The notes: generated by a model not told the origin, from the letters alone. Numbered from the stretch's first letter, positions 1 through 9,792 are shown. The stretch: 64,000 bases of DNA from Prochlorococcus marinus str. MIT 9107 (GCF_000759855.1 NZ_JNAI01000010.1:62001-126000), one strand, 5' to 3'. Translations and numbers: made by a program.

Positions 1-1
1 T

Positions 2-433
2 TATGAAGCGATTAAGGAAAAAAACGCTTTTTTAGGAGGGGAACAATCTGGCCATATACTTTCAAAACTAAATAACTTCTCTGGAGATGGTATATTGACT
101 GCATTGCAAATTTGTAAATACTGTAAAAAGAAAAATATTCCTTTAAATGATTGGTTAAAAAGTAGTTTCAAGCCTTTCCCTCAAAAACTAACCAACATTA
201 ATTTAGATTTTACTATTAATAAATTAAATCCAAAAACCAGAAACTTAATTGACCAAACTATAGAAAGTTTTCAAGCAATTTACTCCGATAAATGTAGAAT
301 TTACATAAGGCCTAGCGGGACAGAACCCCTAATGAGAGTTCTCATAGAAGCCGAAAGTAAGAATACAGTCCAATCTTTGTCACAAGAAATAACAAACAAA
401 CTAAGTTTAGAAATAAAAAAGATTTTTAATTAA
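2..433 (+). CDS. glmM: Phosphoglucosamine mutase-type phosphohexomutase, C-terminal part (5' end outside window)
   Basis: The frame is open from base 2 and gives the last 143 residues of an alpha-D-phosphohexomutase. The sugar-binding loop GGEQSGH lies at fragment residues 12-18 and the phosphate-binding loop RPSGTEP at 103-109, so domains 3 (end) and 4 are present. In bacteria this family member converts glucosamine-6-phosphate to glucosamine-1-phosphate for UDP-GlcNAc and peptidoglycan synthesis. The active-site serine region lies upstream of the window. GlmM is preferred over PGM/PMM because of the GGEQSGH form of the loop and the RPSGTEP ending, but a broader phosphomannomutase cannot be excluded from this fragment. 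There is no methionine near base 2, so this is a truncation by the window edge and not a short gene. Confidence 0.85.
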   Translation, partial: YEAIKEKNAFLGGEQSGHILSKLNNFSGDGILTALQICKYCKKKNIPLNDWLKSSFKPFPQKLTNINLDFTINKLNPKTRNLIDQTIESFQAIYSDKCRIYIRPSGTEPLMRVLIEAESKNTVQSLSQEITNKLSLEIKKIFN

Positions 434-440
434 TCATTAA

Positions 441-1070
441 TCAGATCTTTATATAAATCCTCTCAAAAATATCAAGTTTATTAACAATCGCATATTTTTC
501 TCTATTAGTTTGAACTTTATTTGGATTAAAACTTTGGGAATAATTAAAACCATTTTCATATATTTTTTTAAAATTAGAATTACTTGAGATAGTGCAATCC
601 ATATAATCAAATAAATCTTTTACATCAGTTTTAACAAAAATTAGGGATCCTGTTTGCATATAAATAGAGAGAATATTAATTAAATCTGGCTGAATTACCC
701 GCCTTTTATGATGTCTTTTCTTAAACCATGGATCTGGGAAATAAAAGGAAATACTTTTTAAATTCTTATTTATAAATTTACTATGAAACTGATTTACAAT
801 CTTATTTGCATTACCAAATACAAAATATAAATTTTTGATTTCTTTATTTCGAACTTTTAATTTAGCTGTTTTAACTAATTTCTCTCTAATTTCAATTCCT
901 AAATAATTCCAATTGGTATTAGCAAAAGCTAAATCGAACAGAAATTCACCAGCAGCACAACCTATATCCAAATGAATAGGCAATTTAGAATCTTCAAACA
1001 TTTCGATCAAAGCAGGAATTCTCTCAACTTCATCAAAATTATTACTAAGAGGGTTAACGTGCTGTCTCAT
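441..1070 (-). CDS. trmB: tRNA (guanine-N7)-methyltransferase TrmB
   Basis: This 209-residue Rossmann-fold methyltransferase makes m7G46 in the variable loop of tRNAs using S-adenosylmethionine. The SAM-binding motif DIGCAAG is at residues 35-41 and a GIEI acidic strand end is near 58-61. The family signature [14 protein letters not shown] is at 111-124, and this signature is what separates TrmB from other methyltransferases. The length matches the family. It is convergent with the glmM-like gene (7 bases between stops). The ATG at 1070 is preceded by about 100 bases of non-coding DNA before the next plus-strand gene. Confidence 0.95.
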   Translation of the reverse strand: MRQHVNPLSNNFDEVERIPALIEMFEDSKLPIHLDIGCAAGEFLFDLAFANTNWNYLGIEIREKLVKTAKLKVRNKEIKNLYFVFGNANKIVNQFHSKFINKNLKSISFYFPDPWFKKRHHKRRVIQPDLINILSIYMQTGSLIFVKTDVKDLFDYMDCTISSNSNFKKIYENGFNYSQSFNPNKVQTNREKYAIVNKLDIFERIYIKI

Positions 1071-1170
1071 GAAATTATTAATTCATTTCTGGGCAATAAT
1101 ACAGAGATTAGTAATGTTCATAACTATGACAATATTAAGTTAAAAAGTAACAGCTTGATGTTTAATTATT

Positions 1171-1815
1171 ATGTATTCAGATGAAAAAGTTTTGAATGTT
1201 CTTAATCAACTATCTGTTTGGCTATCTTTTCAACTTTCAATAATTTTCCTTATTGGTATCCCTATTGCATTATCATTATGGTCAATTAAAAAAAGAAATA
1301 AAGCTATTAATAAGCTTTTTTCTATTTATTGGAAAATTTCCCTTTTATTTTTTATAAGCCTTTTGCTTTTAATAGGCAAATATAATTATGCACTTATTAT
1401 TACAAATATTTCGACATTATTAATGACAGTTTCAGTTTGGTTTTGGAACGATATTAATGATGAGTTAAAAGAATATGACTTTTCTTACTTGCTTGCCACA
1501 ACGACAAAAGTATGGAGATGGTCGCTTACTTTTCTATCTCTCAATTTCTTAATTCAAAGTCTACTAAACTTTCGCTGCTTTTCACTAATTAATAATGCTG
1601 CTTGTGAAATTTGGCTTACGCCTTCTTCAAATTTCTATATGATTATGAAAAATTTATTTAATTTTTTCTTTGGGGCTAACTTCACTCTACCAATAGCAAA
1701 ATTTTTGGGATTATTCTCACTTTTAATTTATATTTTAGGCTTGATTCAATGGTCAATAATTAAATTACCTAAAAATGGAAGAAACTCTTGCTTCTACGAA
1801 AATGGAAGGAATTGA
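1171..1815 (+). CDS. Cyanobacterial integral membrane protein, probable DUF3177 family
   Basis: This 214-residue hydrophobic protein has about five or six predicted membrane segments, roughly residues 20-37, 54-69, 73-92, 115-131 and 175-196. A tryptophan-rich stretch (SVWFWNDINDE) around 88-98 is the most distinctive soluble patch. I recall this architecture from the cyanobacteria-specific DUF3177 family; that assignment is from memory and no function is known to me. Its 3' end overlaps the next ORF, which suggests translational coupling. Confidence 0.75.
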   Translation: MYSDEKVLNVLNQLSVWLSFQLSIIFLIGIPIALSLWSIKKRNKAINKLFSIYWKISLLFFISLLLLIGKYNYALIITNISTLLMTVSVWFWNDINDELKEYDFSYLLATTTKVWRWSLTFLSLNFLIQSLLNFRCFSLINNAACEIWLTPSSNFYMIMKNLFNFFFGANFTLPIAKFLGLFSLLIYILGLIQWSIIKLPKNGRNSCFYENGRN

Positions 1816-2110
1816 TTTAATTAATTGTCTAGAAAGGATAAGTTCCAAGATACCCAATAGGATACTTAAAATAGAAGGTTATATTTTAAAAAAAAATTAT
1901 AAAGAACAATTAGAAATAATTATTTTTAAAGGTTTCAGTAGCTCTACTACTCATCCAATTGAAATGGATTTAGAAAAAAAAGTTTTAGAATTTGATTTTA
2001 TACTTACAAACTTTAGACTTTATCAGTCACCCTTAACAGAAACCGAAGATAACTTTATAAGAGAAGATCAAAAATTAATTTTCTTTTTAAATCAAAAAAA
2101 CTGGATTTAA
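1775..2110 (+). CDS. Small conserved cyanobacterial protein of unknown function
   Basis: This 111-residue soluble protein has alternating charged and hydrophobic residues suggestive of a small alpha/beta fold: a central segment [19 protein letters not shown] and a later hydrophobic strand [14 protein letters not shown]. No catalytic motif is evident and I do not recognise the family. The first ATG at 1775 overlaps the preceding membrane-protein gene by 41 bases; an internal ATG at 1802 would reduce that overlap to 14 bases and removes nine residues without touching the conserved-looking core. Its stop overlaps the stop of ileS on the other strand by a few bases. Confidence 0.7.
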   Translation: MEETLASTKMEGIDLINCLERISSKIPNRILKIEGYILKKNYKEQLEIIIFKGFSSSTTHPIEMDLEKKVLEFDFILTNFRLYQSPLTETEDNFIREDQKLIFFLNQKNWI

Positions 2111-5013
2111 TTAAGTTGAAAATTAATAATTTTTGAACATCTTTTGCATAATTTTGTATTTTGAATACCATTGAAAATTTCTTCTTTATAATGCCAACAT
2201 CTATCACATTTTTGACCATGTGCTTGAAGAATTTGAATTTTTCCAAGTTTATTGTTATCAACAATTAGAGAATTCTCGACTAAATTTGATACAACTTGGA
2301 AATTTGAGACAATAAGCCAATCCCTAAATAAATCTACATCTTCATTTCCAAATTTTTTAAGCCACTGAAGAGAATCCTTTACCTCTTTATTTTCAGGCAA
2401 ATAATTCACTTCTGTTTCCAAAGCTGCGCCAATTATTTGTTTGTTTCTACATCCCTCTATAGCCTTGTTAATTTCAACTCTCAAATTTCTTAAATTTGCG
2501 ACATGTTCATTAAGACTTTCATTTTTCCATGATTGAGAGAAAATTGGCCATCCTCTTTGAAATACAGACTTTTCTTTAGTTGAATATGGAATATTTTGCC
2601 AAATATCTTCAGCCATATGACAAAGTACTGGAGAAATAAGAACAGCTAAATTTTCAACAACTTTAGACATAACAAACTGGCATGATCTTCGCCTGAATTG
2701 TGTTTTAGAACTGACATATAACCTATCCTTAGCAATATCCAAATAGAAATTTGATAAATCTACAACACAAAAACTTTGTAAAATTTGGAAAAATTTGGGA
2801 AATTCATAATTTTCATAAGCATTTGATATTTGATCTGTAACCTCAACTAATCTTCCTAACATCCATTGATCTAATAGAGGCAGTTGATGAATTTCAAAAT
2901 TATCAATATTAGGTTCATAATCATGGATATTACCTAGAAGATATCTTGAAGTATTACGAACTTTTCTATAGACGTCCGATAACTGCTTAAGTATATTTGA
3001 ACCAATTGGAACATCTACTGAATAATCTACTGAGCTTACCCATAGCCTTAGAACATCAGCGCCATATGCAGGTTCATTTTTTTTATTACTACCTCCATTA
3101 ATAATTATATTTGGATCAACAACGTTACCTAAAGATTTGCTCATTTTTCTTCCATCTTCATCCAGTGCAAAACCATGCGTTAAAACTTTCTCGTATGGTG
3201 GTTTGTTATTAACTGCAACAGATGTAAGCAAAGAAGATTGAAACCATCCTCGATGTTGATCTGAGCCCTCTAAATAAAGGTCAGCTGGATACTTTAACTC
3301 ACTTCTTTGTTCACATACTGCAGCCCAACTAGATCCTGAATCGAACCAAACATCCATTGTATCTTTCCCTTTTACCCAAAGATCAGATTCTTTTAAATAT
3401 TTTTCTGGTAAGAGGCTCTTAACTTCCCAGTCCCACCAAATATCTGCCCCATGTTCACTAAAAAGTTTTTGAATATGATTAATTATCTCGCTATTTAGGA
3501 GAATTTCATTACCATTTTTTTTATAAAAAACTGGAATTGGCACACCCCATGACCTTTGCCTAGAGATACACCAATCTCCTCTACCAACGACCATAGAATA
3601 TATTCTTTTCTTTCCAGTTGCTGGCATCCATTCAACATCTTCGATTGCTTTTAATGCAGATGATCTGAAACCATCTACAGATGCAAACCATTGTTCTGTT
3701 GCTCTGAAAATAGTAGGTTTTTTGGTTCTCCAATCATAAGGATATCTATGCTTATAATCTTCTTGTAATAGAAGCAAATTTTTTTCCTTTAAGTACTGAA
3801 TAATTAAATCATTTGCATCTTTAAGTACATTCGATCCTTGGAATTGGCCTGAATACTCATTAAAATTCCCTTTTTCATCAACGACACAAGTTGTAGGTAG
3901 ATTATATTTTTGCCCCACACTGAAATCATCCATACCATGGCCTGGTGCAGTATGCACAATTCCAGTACCAGATTCTGTAGTAATATAATCTCCCCCAATC
4001 ACAATTCTGCAAATTTTGTTCTTAGTAGGATGTTGATATTCAATATTTTCCAAGGTTGCACCTTTAACCTCTAAAATCATGTTGAAATCTTTATTCAATT
4101 TCTTACTAATTTCAGAAGATAAATCTTTTGCAAAAAGGTAGATTCGTTTCTCTTCATCAAAAGCAAAAACATAATTTATTTTTGGATTTACTGCAACTGC
4201 TTCATTTGCTGGTATTGTCCAAGGTGTTGTGGTCCAAATAGTTATGAAAGAATTGCTTAGAAAAATATCCTTTTTGATATTGGGATTTTTTTGACAGATT
4301 TTCAAGAGAAATTCGTCAGGTACTTTAGTGATTTTCAAGGAAATATAAATACTTTTTGAATAATGTTCTTCAGGATATTCTAATTCCGCTTCCGCAAGTG
4401 CAGTTCTCGAACTTGGACTCCAATGAACAGGTTTAAGACCGCGATATATGTATCCATTTAAAAACATTTCCCCAAATACTCCAATCTGAGCTGATTCATA
4501 ACTTTTCTTTAGAGTTAAGTAAGGGTTATTCCAATCTCCCCATATGCCCCACCTTTTAAAACCCTCCATTTGTTTATTAATTTGAATATATGCATAATCT
4601 GTTGCTTTTTTTCTTAACTTGACGGTGTCTAGTTTCTTTCTTTCTTCAGATTTTAAATTCTGAAGTACTTTTAATTCGATAGGCAATCCATGACAGTCCC
4701 AGCCAGGAACATAATGTACTTTAAATCCTTTCAAGGTTTTGTACTTATTTATTATGTCTTTTAGAACTTTGTTAAGAGCATGACCCATATGAAGAGCTCC
4801 ATTTGCATAAGGCGGGCCATCATGTAATGTAAATTTTTTTCCTGAATTATTTGAACCTAATTCGAAATCAATTTTATTACTAGCCCAAAAATTCTGAATC
4901 TCAGGTTCTCTTAGAACAGAATTCGCACGCATTGAGAAGTCAGTTTTAAGTAAATTTAAAGTCTCTTTGTAAGAAAAGTCTGATTTGTGTTCTTTGTTAT
5001 TTTGTGATTTCAT
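2107..5013 (-). CDS. ileS: Isoleucyl-tRNA synthetase
   Basis: This 968-residue class I aminoacyl-tRNA synthetase charges tRNA-Ile. The HIGH-type signature is HMGH at residues 75-78, inside [16 protein letters not shown]. The KMSKS loop is at 623-627. A large insertion between the two halves of the Rossmann fold carries the editing domain ([12 protein letters not shown] region). A zinc-ribbon with [10 protein letters not shown] and a following CKRC pair closes the protein, as in bacterial IleRS. The length is normal for the family. The protein is complete, with no frameshift. It is followed upstream by a separate Ycf66 gene on the same strand. Confidence 0.98.
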   Translation of the reverse strand: MKSQNNKEHKSDFSYKETLNLLKTDFSMRANSVLREPEIQNFWASNKIDFELGSNNSGKKFTLHDGPPYANGALHMGHALNKVLKDIINKYKTLKGFKVHYVPGWDCHGLPIELKVLQNLKSEERKKLDTVKLRKKATDYAYIQINKQMEGFKRWGIWGDWNNPYLTLKKSYESAQIGVFGEMFLNGYIYRGLKPVHWSPSSRTALAEAELEYPEEHYSKSIYISLKITKVPDEFLLKICQKNPNIKKDIFLSNSFITIWTTTPWTIPANEAVAVNPKINYVFAFDEEKRIYLFAKDLSSEISKKLNKDFNMILEVKGATLENIEYQHPTKNKICRIVIGGDYITTESGTGIVHTAPGHGMDDFSVGQKYNLPTTCVVDEKGNFNEYSGQFQGSNVLKDANDLIIQYLKEKNLLLLQEDYKHRYPYDWRTKKPTIFRATEQWFASVDGFRSSALKAIEDVEWMPATGKKRIYSMVVGRGDWCISRQRSWGVPIPVFYKKNGNEILLNSEIINHIQKLFSEHGADIWWDWEVKSLLPEKYLKESDLWVKGKDTMDVWFDSGSSWAAVCEQRSELKYPADLYLEGSDQHRGWFQSSLLTSVAVNNKPPYEKVLTHGFALDEDGRKMSKSLGNVVDPNIIINGGSNKKNEPAYGADVLRLWVSSVDYSVDVPIGSNILKQLSDVYRKVRNTSRYLLGNIHDYEPNIDNFEIHQLPLLDQWMLGRLVEVTDQISNAYENYEFPKFFQILQSFCVVDLSNFYLDIAKDRLYVSSKTQFRRRSCQFVMSKVVENLAVLISPVLCHMAEDIWQNIPYSTKEKSVFQRGWPIFSQSWKNESLNEHVANLRNLRVEINKAIEGCRNKQIIGAALETEVNYLPENKEVKDSLQWLKKFGNEDVDLFRDWLIVSNFQVVSNLVENSLIVDNNKLGKIQILQAHGQKCDRCWHYKEEIFNGIQNTKLCKRCSKIINFQLN

Positions 5014-5133
5014 ACGACGATATAAGAAATATTAGTGATCAATAGAATTGTTTAAATAAATCTAATTTATTAGATTATTTATTAATTGACCCTTATTTTT
5101 TTTGGCATGTTCAATTAACTAATTGATTTGATT

Positions 5134-5583
5134 TCAAACTTTTATATTATCATTTTTATCATTTCTTACCCACTTTTTTGGGCTAATATTTCGATTATTT
5201 TTATCAAAATTAAAAAAATTTAAAGTTTTTGATAAATTCTTAACTCCAAGATTAATAGCCTCAAGTATTTTCGAAAGGTTATTTTTGAATTCCATAAAGG
5301 TAGTTAATTTATTTATTTCTTTATCTGTCAATTGATTCCATCTAGATTTAAAAAGCTCAACCAGATATAAAACAACTAGTATCGTCAATAATAGAAAAAT
5401 TAAGAAAAATGATTCATCTATAGTTTTATTTTTAATGATCAATATTAAACCTATTGATAAATTTAGAAAAGCTTTTATAAGATCTTTTGGTCTACCTAGC
5501 TCAAGATAAATTAATGGTACTAATAAAAATACAGTGCCAATAAAGATATAGAAAGAGCCCAAATAAACTACCAAACTTTTCAT
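5134..5583 (-). CDS. Ycf66-family membrane protein
   Basis: This 149-residue protein has three or four hydrophobic segments (about residues 4-27, 40-50 and 58-75), followed by a hydrophilic C-terminal tail rich in Lys and Asn. The pattern of a short N-terminal membrane domain with a variable charged tail fits the Ycf66 family, found in cyanobacteria and some plastids and of unknown function. The assignment is from recalled family features, not an alignment. It lies between ileS and tRNA-Leu, with about 120 bases before the ileS start. Confidence 0.65.
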   Translation of the reverse strand: MKSLVVYLGSFYIFIGTVFLLVPLIYLELGRPKDLIKAFLNLSIGLILIIKNKTIDESFFLIFLLLTILVVLYLVELFKSRWNQLTDKEINKLTTFMEFKNNLSKILEAINLGVKNLSKTLNFFNFDKNNRNISPKKWVRNDKNDNIKV

Positions 5584-5651
5584 TCGATTTATAAACTTAA
5601 TTATAAGAAGTTGATATAGATAAACAAACTTACTATCAGAATTCCCTTAAA

Positions 5652-5733
5652 TGCGGTCGGGGAGACTTGAACTCCCACACCCGAAGATACGAGTACCTAA
5701 AACTCGCGCGTCTACCAATTCCGCCACGACCGC
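5652..5733 (-). tRNA. tRNA-Leu (anticodon UAG)
   Basis: The reverse complement folds as a class II tRNA of 82 bases. A 7-bp acceptor GCGGTCG/CGACCGC is followed by discriminator A. The D-arm contains TGGCGGAATTGGTAGACG, the anticodon stem is CGAGT/ACTCG with loop TTTAGGT and anticodon TAG, there is a long variable arm, and the T-arm reads GGGAGTTCAAGTCTCCC. The anticodon reads CUN leucine codons. CCA is not encoded. It sits in an AT-rich gap and stands out by its GC content. Confidence 0.97.
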
Positions 5734-5890
5734 CCAAATAAAATAATAATTGAAAGAGGTTTATTTTAAAAATATTTTTAACTTAAGATGATTAATTTGA
5801 CACATAAAAATTTAATTAAATATCTCTCTAAAAAAATTTTTAAATCCCAGCATACAATCATACAAAAATATTAGTTATATTATTTAGAGA

Positions 5891-6922
5891 ATACAAGAAA
5901 CGATTTCTAACTTAACCAATAAAAAAACAACAAAAATTACTAATTCTTCAAAAATATTAAATTGGCAAAAGGAGATTAAAAATTACGTAGATCCGCCAAA
6001 TTTTTGGAATCCAACATTAGGTCTTTTTTTTGGTGGTTATTTTCTCGCTTTTCTTAGTATATGGCAATGGTATAGGGGGTTTTGGCCTCTACCATTACTT
6101 GTAGCAACAGCTTTTTTAGCTTTGCATATGGAAGGTACTGTTATTCATGATGCATGCCACAAAGCCGCTCATCCAGTTCCTTGGATAAATCAAGCAATGG
6201 GCCATGGATCTGCAATTCTTTTAGGATTTAGTTTTCCAGTTTTTACAAGAGTACATTTACAACATCATATTCACGTAAATCACCCAAAAAATGATCCTGA
6301 TCATATTGTCAGTACTTTTGGTCCAATTTGGCTAATTGCCCCAAGATTTTTTTATCATGAAGTATTTTTCTTTCAAAAAAAACTTTGGCGAAAATATGAA
6401 TTACTTCAATGGGGAATTGAAAGATCCATTTTTTTAACCATAATTTTGGCAGGGCTGAAGTTCGACTTCATGAATCTAATTTATAATTTATGGTTCGGAC
6501 CAGCATTAATGGTGGGAGTAACATTAGGAATATTTTTTGATTATCTACCCCATAGACCTTTTCGATCAAGAAACAAATGGTTAAATTCTCGAGTTTATCC
6601 AAGTAGATTTATGAACTTATTAATAATGGGCCAAAATTACCATCTCATACACCATCTTTGGCCTTCGATCCCTTGGTTTGAATACAAAGTAGCATATGAA
6701 AAAACTAAGCCTTTACTGGACATAAAAGGCTCACCTCAAAGAGTTGGAATTTTTGAAAGTAAAGAAGATATTTATAATTTTATTTATGATTTATTAATAG
6801 GTGTTAGGAGTCATAGCAAAAAGAGGGGGAAGATAAGAAAAATCATAAACTTGTACCCAGGATATAAAATAAAAAAAATTTTGTTAAAGATAGTCAATAA
6901 GACTTTTATAGGAAGCAACTAA
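5891..6922 (+). CDS. crtR: Beta-carotene hydroxylase (CrtR), apparent near-cognate start
   Basis: This is a membrane di-iron hydroxylase of the fatty-acid-desaturase superfamily that adds 3-hydroxyl groups to beta-carotene to make zeaxanthin. The histidine boxes are HDACH (residues 86-90), HLQHH (122-126) and HLIHH (251-255), numbered from the ATA at 5891. The frame contains no ATG, GTG or TTG before 6122, yet the 77 codons upstream read as good CrtR sequence: a YVDPPNFWNPTLG segment followed by the first membrane helix. A TAG at 5885-5887 limits the start to ATA 5891, ACG 5900 or ATT 5903. Starting at 6122 would delete the first membrane helix. The length (343 aa) fits marine cyanobacterial CrtR. 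It is convergent with gatC. Confidence 0.88.
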   Translation: MQETISNLTNKKTTKITNSSKILNWQKEIKNYVDPPNFWNPTLGLFFGGYFLAFLSIWQWYRGFWPLPLLVATAFLALHMEGTVIHDACHKAAHPVPWINQAMGHGSAILLGFSFPVFTRVHLQHHIHVNHPKNDPDHIVSTFGPIWLIAPRFFYHEVFFFQKKLWRKYELLQWGIERSIFLTIILAGLKFDFMNLIYNLWFGPALMVGVTLGIFFDYLPHRPFRSRNKWLNSRVYPSRFMNLLIMGQNYHLIHHLWPSIPWFEYKVAYEKTKPLLDIKGSPQRVGIFESKEDIYNFIYDLLIGVRSHSKKRGKIRKIINLYPGYKIKKILLKIVNKTFIGSN

Positions 6923-6923
6923 C

Positions 6924-7217
6924 TCATTCATTTATTATTTTCGGAACTTTAAAATATTTATCTTCTTTAGATGGTCCCAATTCTAAAAGTTCTTCAGTGC
7001 AATCAAATTTTTTCTTTTCATCTTTTCTAAATACATTAATTACCTCTATAGCTCTTGTTGTACATGGCACATCATCTGTATCAATTTTTTCAAGTTGTTT
7101 AATATAGTCTAAAATTTTTTCTAATTGTTCTGAGTGACTGTTAATTTCATCCTCGTTAAGTTCTAATCTCGCTAAGCTAGCAACTTTTTTTACCTCATCT
7201 TTAGTTATTTTTGTCAT
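6924..7217 (-). CDS. gatC: Aspartyl/glutamyl-tRNA amidotransferase subunit C
   Basis: This 97-residue protein is the small structural subunit of the GatCAB complex, which converts mischarged Glu-tRNA-Gln (and Asp-tRNA-Asn) to the correct amide. The N-terminal helix KDEVKKVASLARLELNEDE and the following EQLEKILDYIKQLEKIDT are the usual GatC signature, and the C-terminal tail contains the expected FKVPKII. The ATG at 7217 gives the family-standard beginning MTKITKDEV; an in-frame ATG at 7262 would add 15 uncharacteristic residues. Its stop lies one base beyond that of crtR. gatA and gatB are not in this window. Confidence 0.93.
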   Translation of the reverse strand: MTKITKDEVKKVASLARLELNEDEINSHSEQLEKILDYIKQLEKIDTDDVPCTTRAIEVINVFRKDEKKKFDCTEELLELGPSKEDKYFKVPKIINE

Positions 7218-7393
7218 ACTTTTAATATTCTTATTTATTAAATAATAGTTTATTTGGAACATTTTTATTCATATATCCTTTGAATTTCAAATAATTATCA
7301 AAACTAATAATCACATATTTTTGAAAATCAATTTCAATTAATAGCCTCAATTATATTTCTCAGTTAAAAATGATATTAGATAAATATTGAAAA

Positions 7394-7975
7394 ATAGAAA
7401 AAAACTTATTTCCAAAAAAATTTTTCCATAGGCACTCTAAACTCGTTGCCCCAGATTTAATAGGCTGTTACCTCATAAAAAATACTAAAAAGGATCAAAT
7501 AAAGGGAGTAATTGTTGAAACGGAAGCTTATTCACAGGAAGAAGAAGCCTGTCATGGCTACCACAAAATAACGCAATCAAATAAATCATTATTTGGCCAA
7601 CCCGGAACATTTTATATTTACAAATCTTATGGCATTCATCATTGTTTAAACATAGTTACTTATAAAGAAAATTTTGCGAGTGGTGTATTAATCAGGGCAG
7701 TATCTATCCCTCAAAAGAATGAGAGATTAGCTTCTGGACCGGGGCTAGTTACTAAGATATTTGGAATAGACACATCATTTAACTCACTTAAAGTTCTAAA
7801 TAACGACTCTTTATGGATTTCTCAAAGAGAATCAATCATAGAACAAAAAGATCTTATGCAAGCTACAAGAATTGGCATATCCAAGGCAAAAAATATAAAA
7901 TGGCGTTGGTATCTCAAAAATAGTAGGAGTGTAAGTAAAAGAGTAAAAGGTGACAGAACACCTAAATTCAAATAA
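7394..7975 (+). CDS. 3-methyladenine DNA glycosylase (AAG/MPG family), apparent ATA start
   Basis: This 193-residue base-excision-repair glycosylase resembles the human AAG type. From ATA at 7394 it reads MEKNLFPKKFFHRHSK and then the family pattern APDLIGCYLI. The catalytic motif ETEAY is at residues 42-46 (the second Glu corresponds to human E125, Tyr to Y127), followed by CHGYHK, GTFYIYKSYGIHHCLNIV (base-pocket tyrosines), a GVLIRAVS strand and SGPGLVTKIFGID. A TGA at 7388-7390 closes the frame, and no ATG/GTG/TTG occurs before the catalytic motif, so a near-cognate start is needed. The gene is easy to miss because its first ATG is near the C-terminus. Upstream lies 176 bases of AT-rich DNA shared with the divergent gatC. 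Confidence 0.88.
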   Translation: MEKNLFPKKFFHRHSKLVAPDLIGCYLIKNTKKDQIKGVIVETEAYSQEEEACHGYHKITQSNKSLFGQPGTFYIYKSYGIHHCLNIVTYKENFASGVLIRAVSIPQKNERLASGPGLVTKIFGIDTSFNSLKVLNNDSLWISQRESIIEQKDLMQATRIGISKAKNIKWRWYLKNSRSVSKRVKGDRTPKFK

Positions 7976-7996
7976 TCATTTATCTTTGGACGCGTA

Positions 7997-9013
7997 ATGC
8001 AAATTTGGCCTCATAAACATATCCACACACTAGCTAATTTTTCAATTGAAGATTACAAATCAGTATTTGAATTAGCTAATAGATTTGATGCACTAAAGAA
8101 TGCAGGAACGAAAAAGATACCGGCCTTACAAGGGACTTTGGTAACGTCTTTATTTTTTGAGGCAAGTACAAGAACAAAAAATAGCTTTGAACTTGCGGCA
8201 AAAAGGCTTTCTGCTGATGTACAAACCTTTGCTCCATCCTCTAGTTCTTTAACTAAAGGCGAAACAATTATTGATACAGCGATAACTTATTCTTCTATGG
8301 GTGCAGATACTTTAGTTATTAGACATTCATCGAGTTACATAACCTTTGAGATCGCCAAAAAACTTGATGCAATCAATTCCAAGACTTCGGTTCTAAATGC
8401 AGGAGATGGATTACATAGTCACCCTAGTCAAGGATTGCTGGACATTTACACATTAATAAAATTTTTTTCCAAAAAATCACTTACTCCAGAGGTTTTAAAT
8501 TCCAAAAAAATTTTAATAATTGGAGATGTTAATCATTCAAGGGTTGCAAGATCAAATCTTTGGGCTTTGAGTGCATTTGGCGCAGACATAATCTTATGTG
8601 GTCCTAAAACATTAATACCTGATGAATTTAATAATTTTTTAAAAACTCCTACTCCAAATCAATTAAAAGATCCTCTTAAGACAAGAGGCTCAATAACAAT
8701 TTCTAGATCACTGGAAGAATCAATAAAAATTGCAGATGCAATTATTGTTTTAAGACTCCAGAAAGAAAGAATGATGGAAAATTTACTAAGCAGTATTGAT
8801 TCGTATAGTTTGGATTATTGCTTAACACTAGAGAAATTATCTTTAAGTAGTAAAGATATTCCAATTCTTCATCCTGGACCTATTAATAGAGATATTGAAA
8901 TCAGTAGTAAAGTAGTAGATGAATATCCTAATTGCTTAATCAATAATCAAGTTGAGAATGGTATTCCAATAAGAATGGCGTTACTTTATCTATTGCAAAA
9001 ATACAACAAATAA
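7997..9013 (+). CDS. pyrB: Aspartate carbamoyltransferase, catalytic subunit
   Basis: This 338-residue enzyme condenses carbamoyl phosphate and aspartate in pyrimidine synthesis. The carbamoyl-phosphate site STRT is at residues 57-60 (within [12 protein letters not shown]) and HPSQGLLD begins at 142. The aspartate-site region LRLQKER and the HPGPINR motif are near the C-terminus. No PyrI regulatory gene is adjacent, consistent with the unregulated catalytic trimer type. It starts 21 bases after the glycosylase stop, suggesting cotranscription. pyrD lies 32 kb away in this window, so the pathway genes are dispersed. Confidence 0.97.
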   Translation: MQIWPHKHIHTLANFSIEDYKSVFELANRFDALKNAGTKKIPALQGTLVTSLFFEASTRTKNSFELAAKRLSADVQTFAPSSSSLTKGETIIDTAITYSSMGADTLVIRHSSSYITFEIAKKLDAINSKTSVLNAGDGLHSHPSQGLLDIYTLIKFFSKKSLTPEVLNSKKILIIGDVNHSRVARSNLWALSAFGADIILCGPKTLIPDEFNNFLKTPTPNQLKDPLKTRGSITISRSLEESIKIADAIIVLRLQKERMMENLLSSIDSYSLDYCLTLEKLSLSSKDIPILHPGPINRDIEISSKVVDEYPNCLINNQVENGIPIRMALLYLLQKYNK

Positions 9014-9015
9014 AT

Positions 9016-9357
9016 TTAAAGTAACTTAAGACTTTCAGTAAAGAAACCATAAAATAATCCTAGTCTTAGAGAATCTAATAAAAGTACTAAAAATCTACTT
9101 TTTTTCTCAAATCGTAAATTTCTTCTAAAAATTATTAAAGTTTCAATAAAAACGACTGTTAAGAGAGCAGCTACTGGGTCCATGAGATCCACAACTGCAC
9201 TTACCATGCCAAGAGAACTTCCTAGAAAATAACCAATTAAGAGAGTGATTAATGATACTGAATATCTTCTCCATGGATTATTAGCCCATATACTAAATGT
9301 CTGAATATTTTCTACAATTTTTAGTTGAAAATTTGTCTTTTGAGGTCTTAAAACCAT
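9016..9357 (-). CDS. ycf20: Ycf20/DUF565 membrane protein
   Basis: This 113-residue protein contains the DUF565 signature NPWRRYSVSLITLLIGYFLG, followed by a second hydrophobic segment (PVAALLTVVFIETLIIF) and a short positively charged C-terminal part. The Ycf20 family is found in cyanobacteria and plastids; plant relatives have been linked to non-photochemical quenching, but no biochemical role is shown here. Its start is 12 bases from the stop of the following 66-aa gene on the same strand, so the two are probably an operon. Confidence 0.85.
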   Translation of the reverse strand: MVLRPQKTNFQLKIVENIQTFSIWANNPWRRYSVSLITLLIGYFLGSSLGMVSAVVDLMDPVAALLTVVFIETLIIFRRNLRFEKKSRFLVLLLDSLRLGLFYGFFTESLKLL

Positions 9358-9368
9358 TTTGCTTTCAA

Positions 9369-9569
9369 CTAAATAGCTTCAGAGTTTGATTGAATTTTAG
9401 TCTTTCCCTCGACTAATTCAAGTAAAGCCTCAAACTGAGCCATTATTCCTCTTAATTCGCCTGGTTCAGGGAAAAGGCCATCTTCTTTTATGCTTAAATG
9501 CATTTCTCTTAATTCTTGCCTTAAATAGCGAATGTGACTAGTGACTTGCTCTCTTTTGTTTTGTGACAT
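9369..9569 (-). CDS. Small conserved cyanobacterial protein (66 aa), helical
   Basis: This is a 66-residue soluble protein with two amphipathic helical stretches, SHIRYLRQELREMHLSIKED and ELRGIMAQFEALLELVEG, joined by a GLFPEPGE turn. The strong amphipathicity and the turn motif argue for a real folded helical hairpin. I do not recognise a named family. It is just upstream of ycf20 on the minus strand with a 12-base gap and is probably cotranscribed. Confidence 0.75.
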   Translation of the reverse strand: MSQNKREQVTSHIRYLRQELREMHLSIKEDGLFPEPGELRGIMAQFEALLELVEGKTKIQSNSEAI

Positions 9570-9632
9570 GATTTAGACTTAATAATTGTATTTTAAGAAA
9601 GAATATTTTTGATAAGGAGAGTTTGCATATTT

Positions 9633-9773
9633 ATGACCGAAAATGAAGATAAATCACTTAAAAAGAATTTAATAAAGATAGTACCTCTTAAAAATATTTT
9701 TATTCTTACCTTGATAAATATGTATTTAATATCTCCATCAATTTTGCATAATTACGTGAGGCTTTATTATTAG
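9633..9773 (+). CDS. Putative 46-aa membrane peptide
   Basis: A short frame begins with ATG at 9633, preceded by AAGGAG at 9614-9619, a rather long 13-base spacing. The peptide has a charged N-terminus (MTENEDKSLKKN) and one hydrophobic stretch around residues 20-40 (KNIFILTLINMYLISPSILH). It ends 19 bases before the DUF2555 start on the same strand. No family is recognised. It could be a real small protein or a chance ORF in the leader of the DUF2555-coaBC operon. Confidence 0.35.
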   Translation: MTENEDKSLKKNLIKIVPLKNIFILTLINMYLISPSILHNYVRLYY

Positions 9774-9792
9774 AATATTGGCCTTATTCAAT

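Noticed and set aside
972-1184. 70-aa plus-strand ORF across the trmB start
   Set aside because: Its N-terminal half is antisense to trmB and the rest is low-complexity AT-rich sequence, with no conservation signature.
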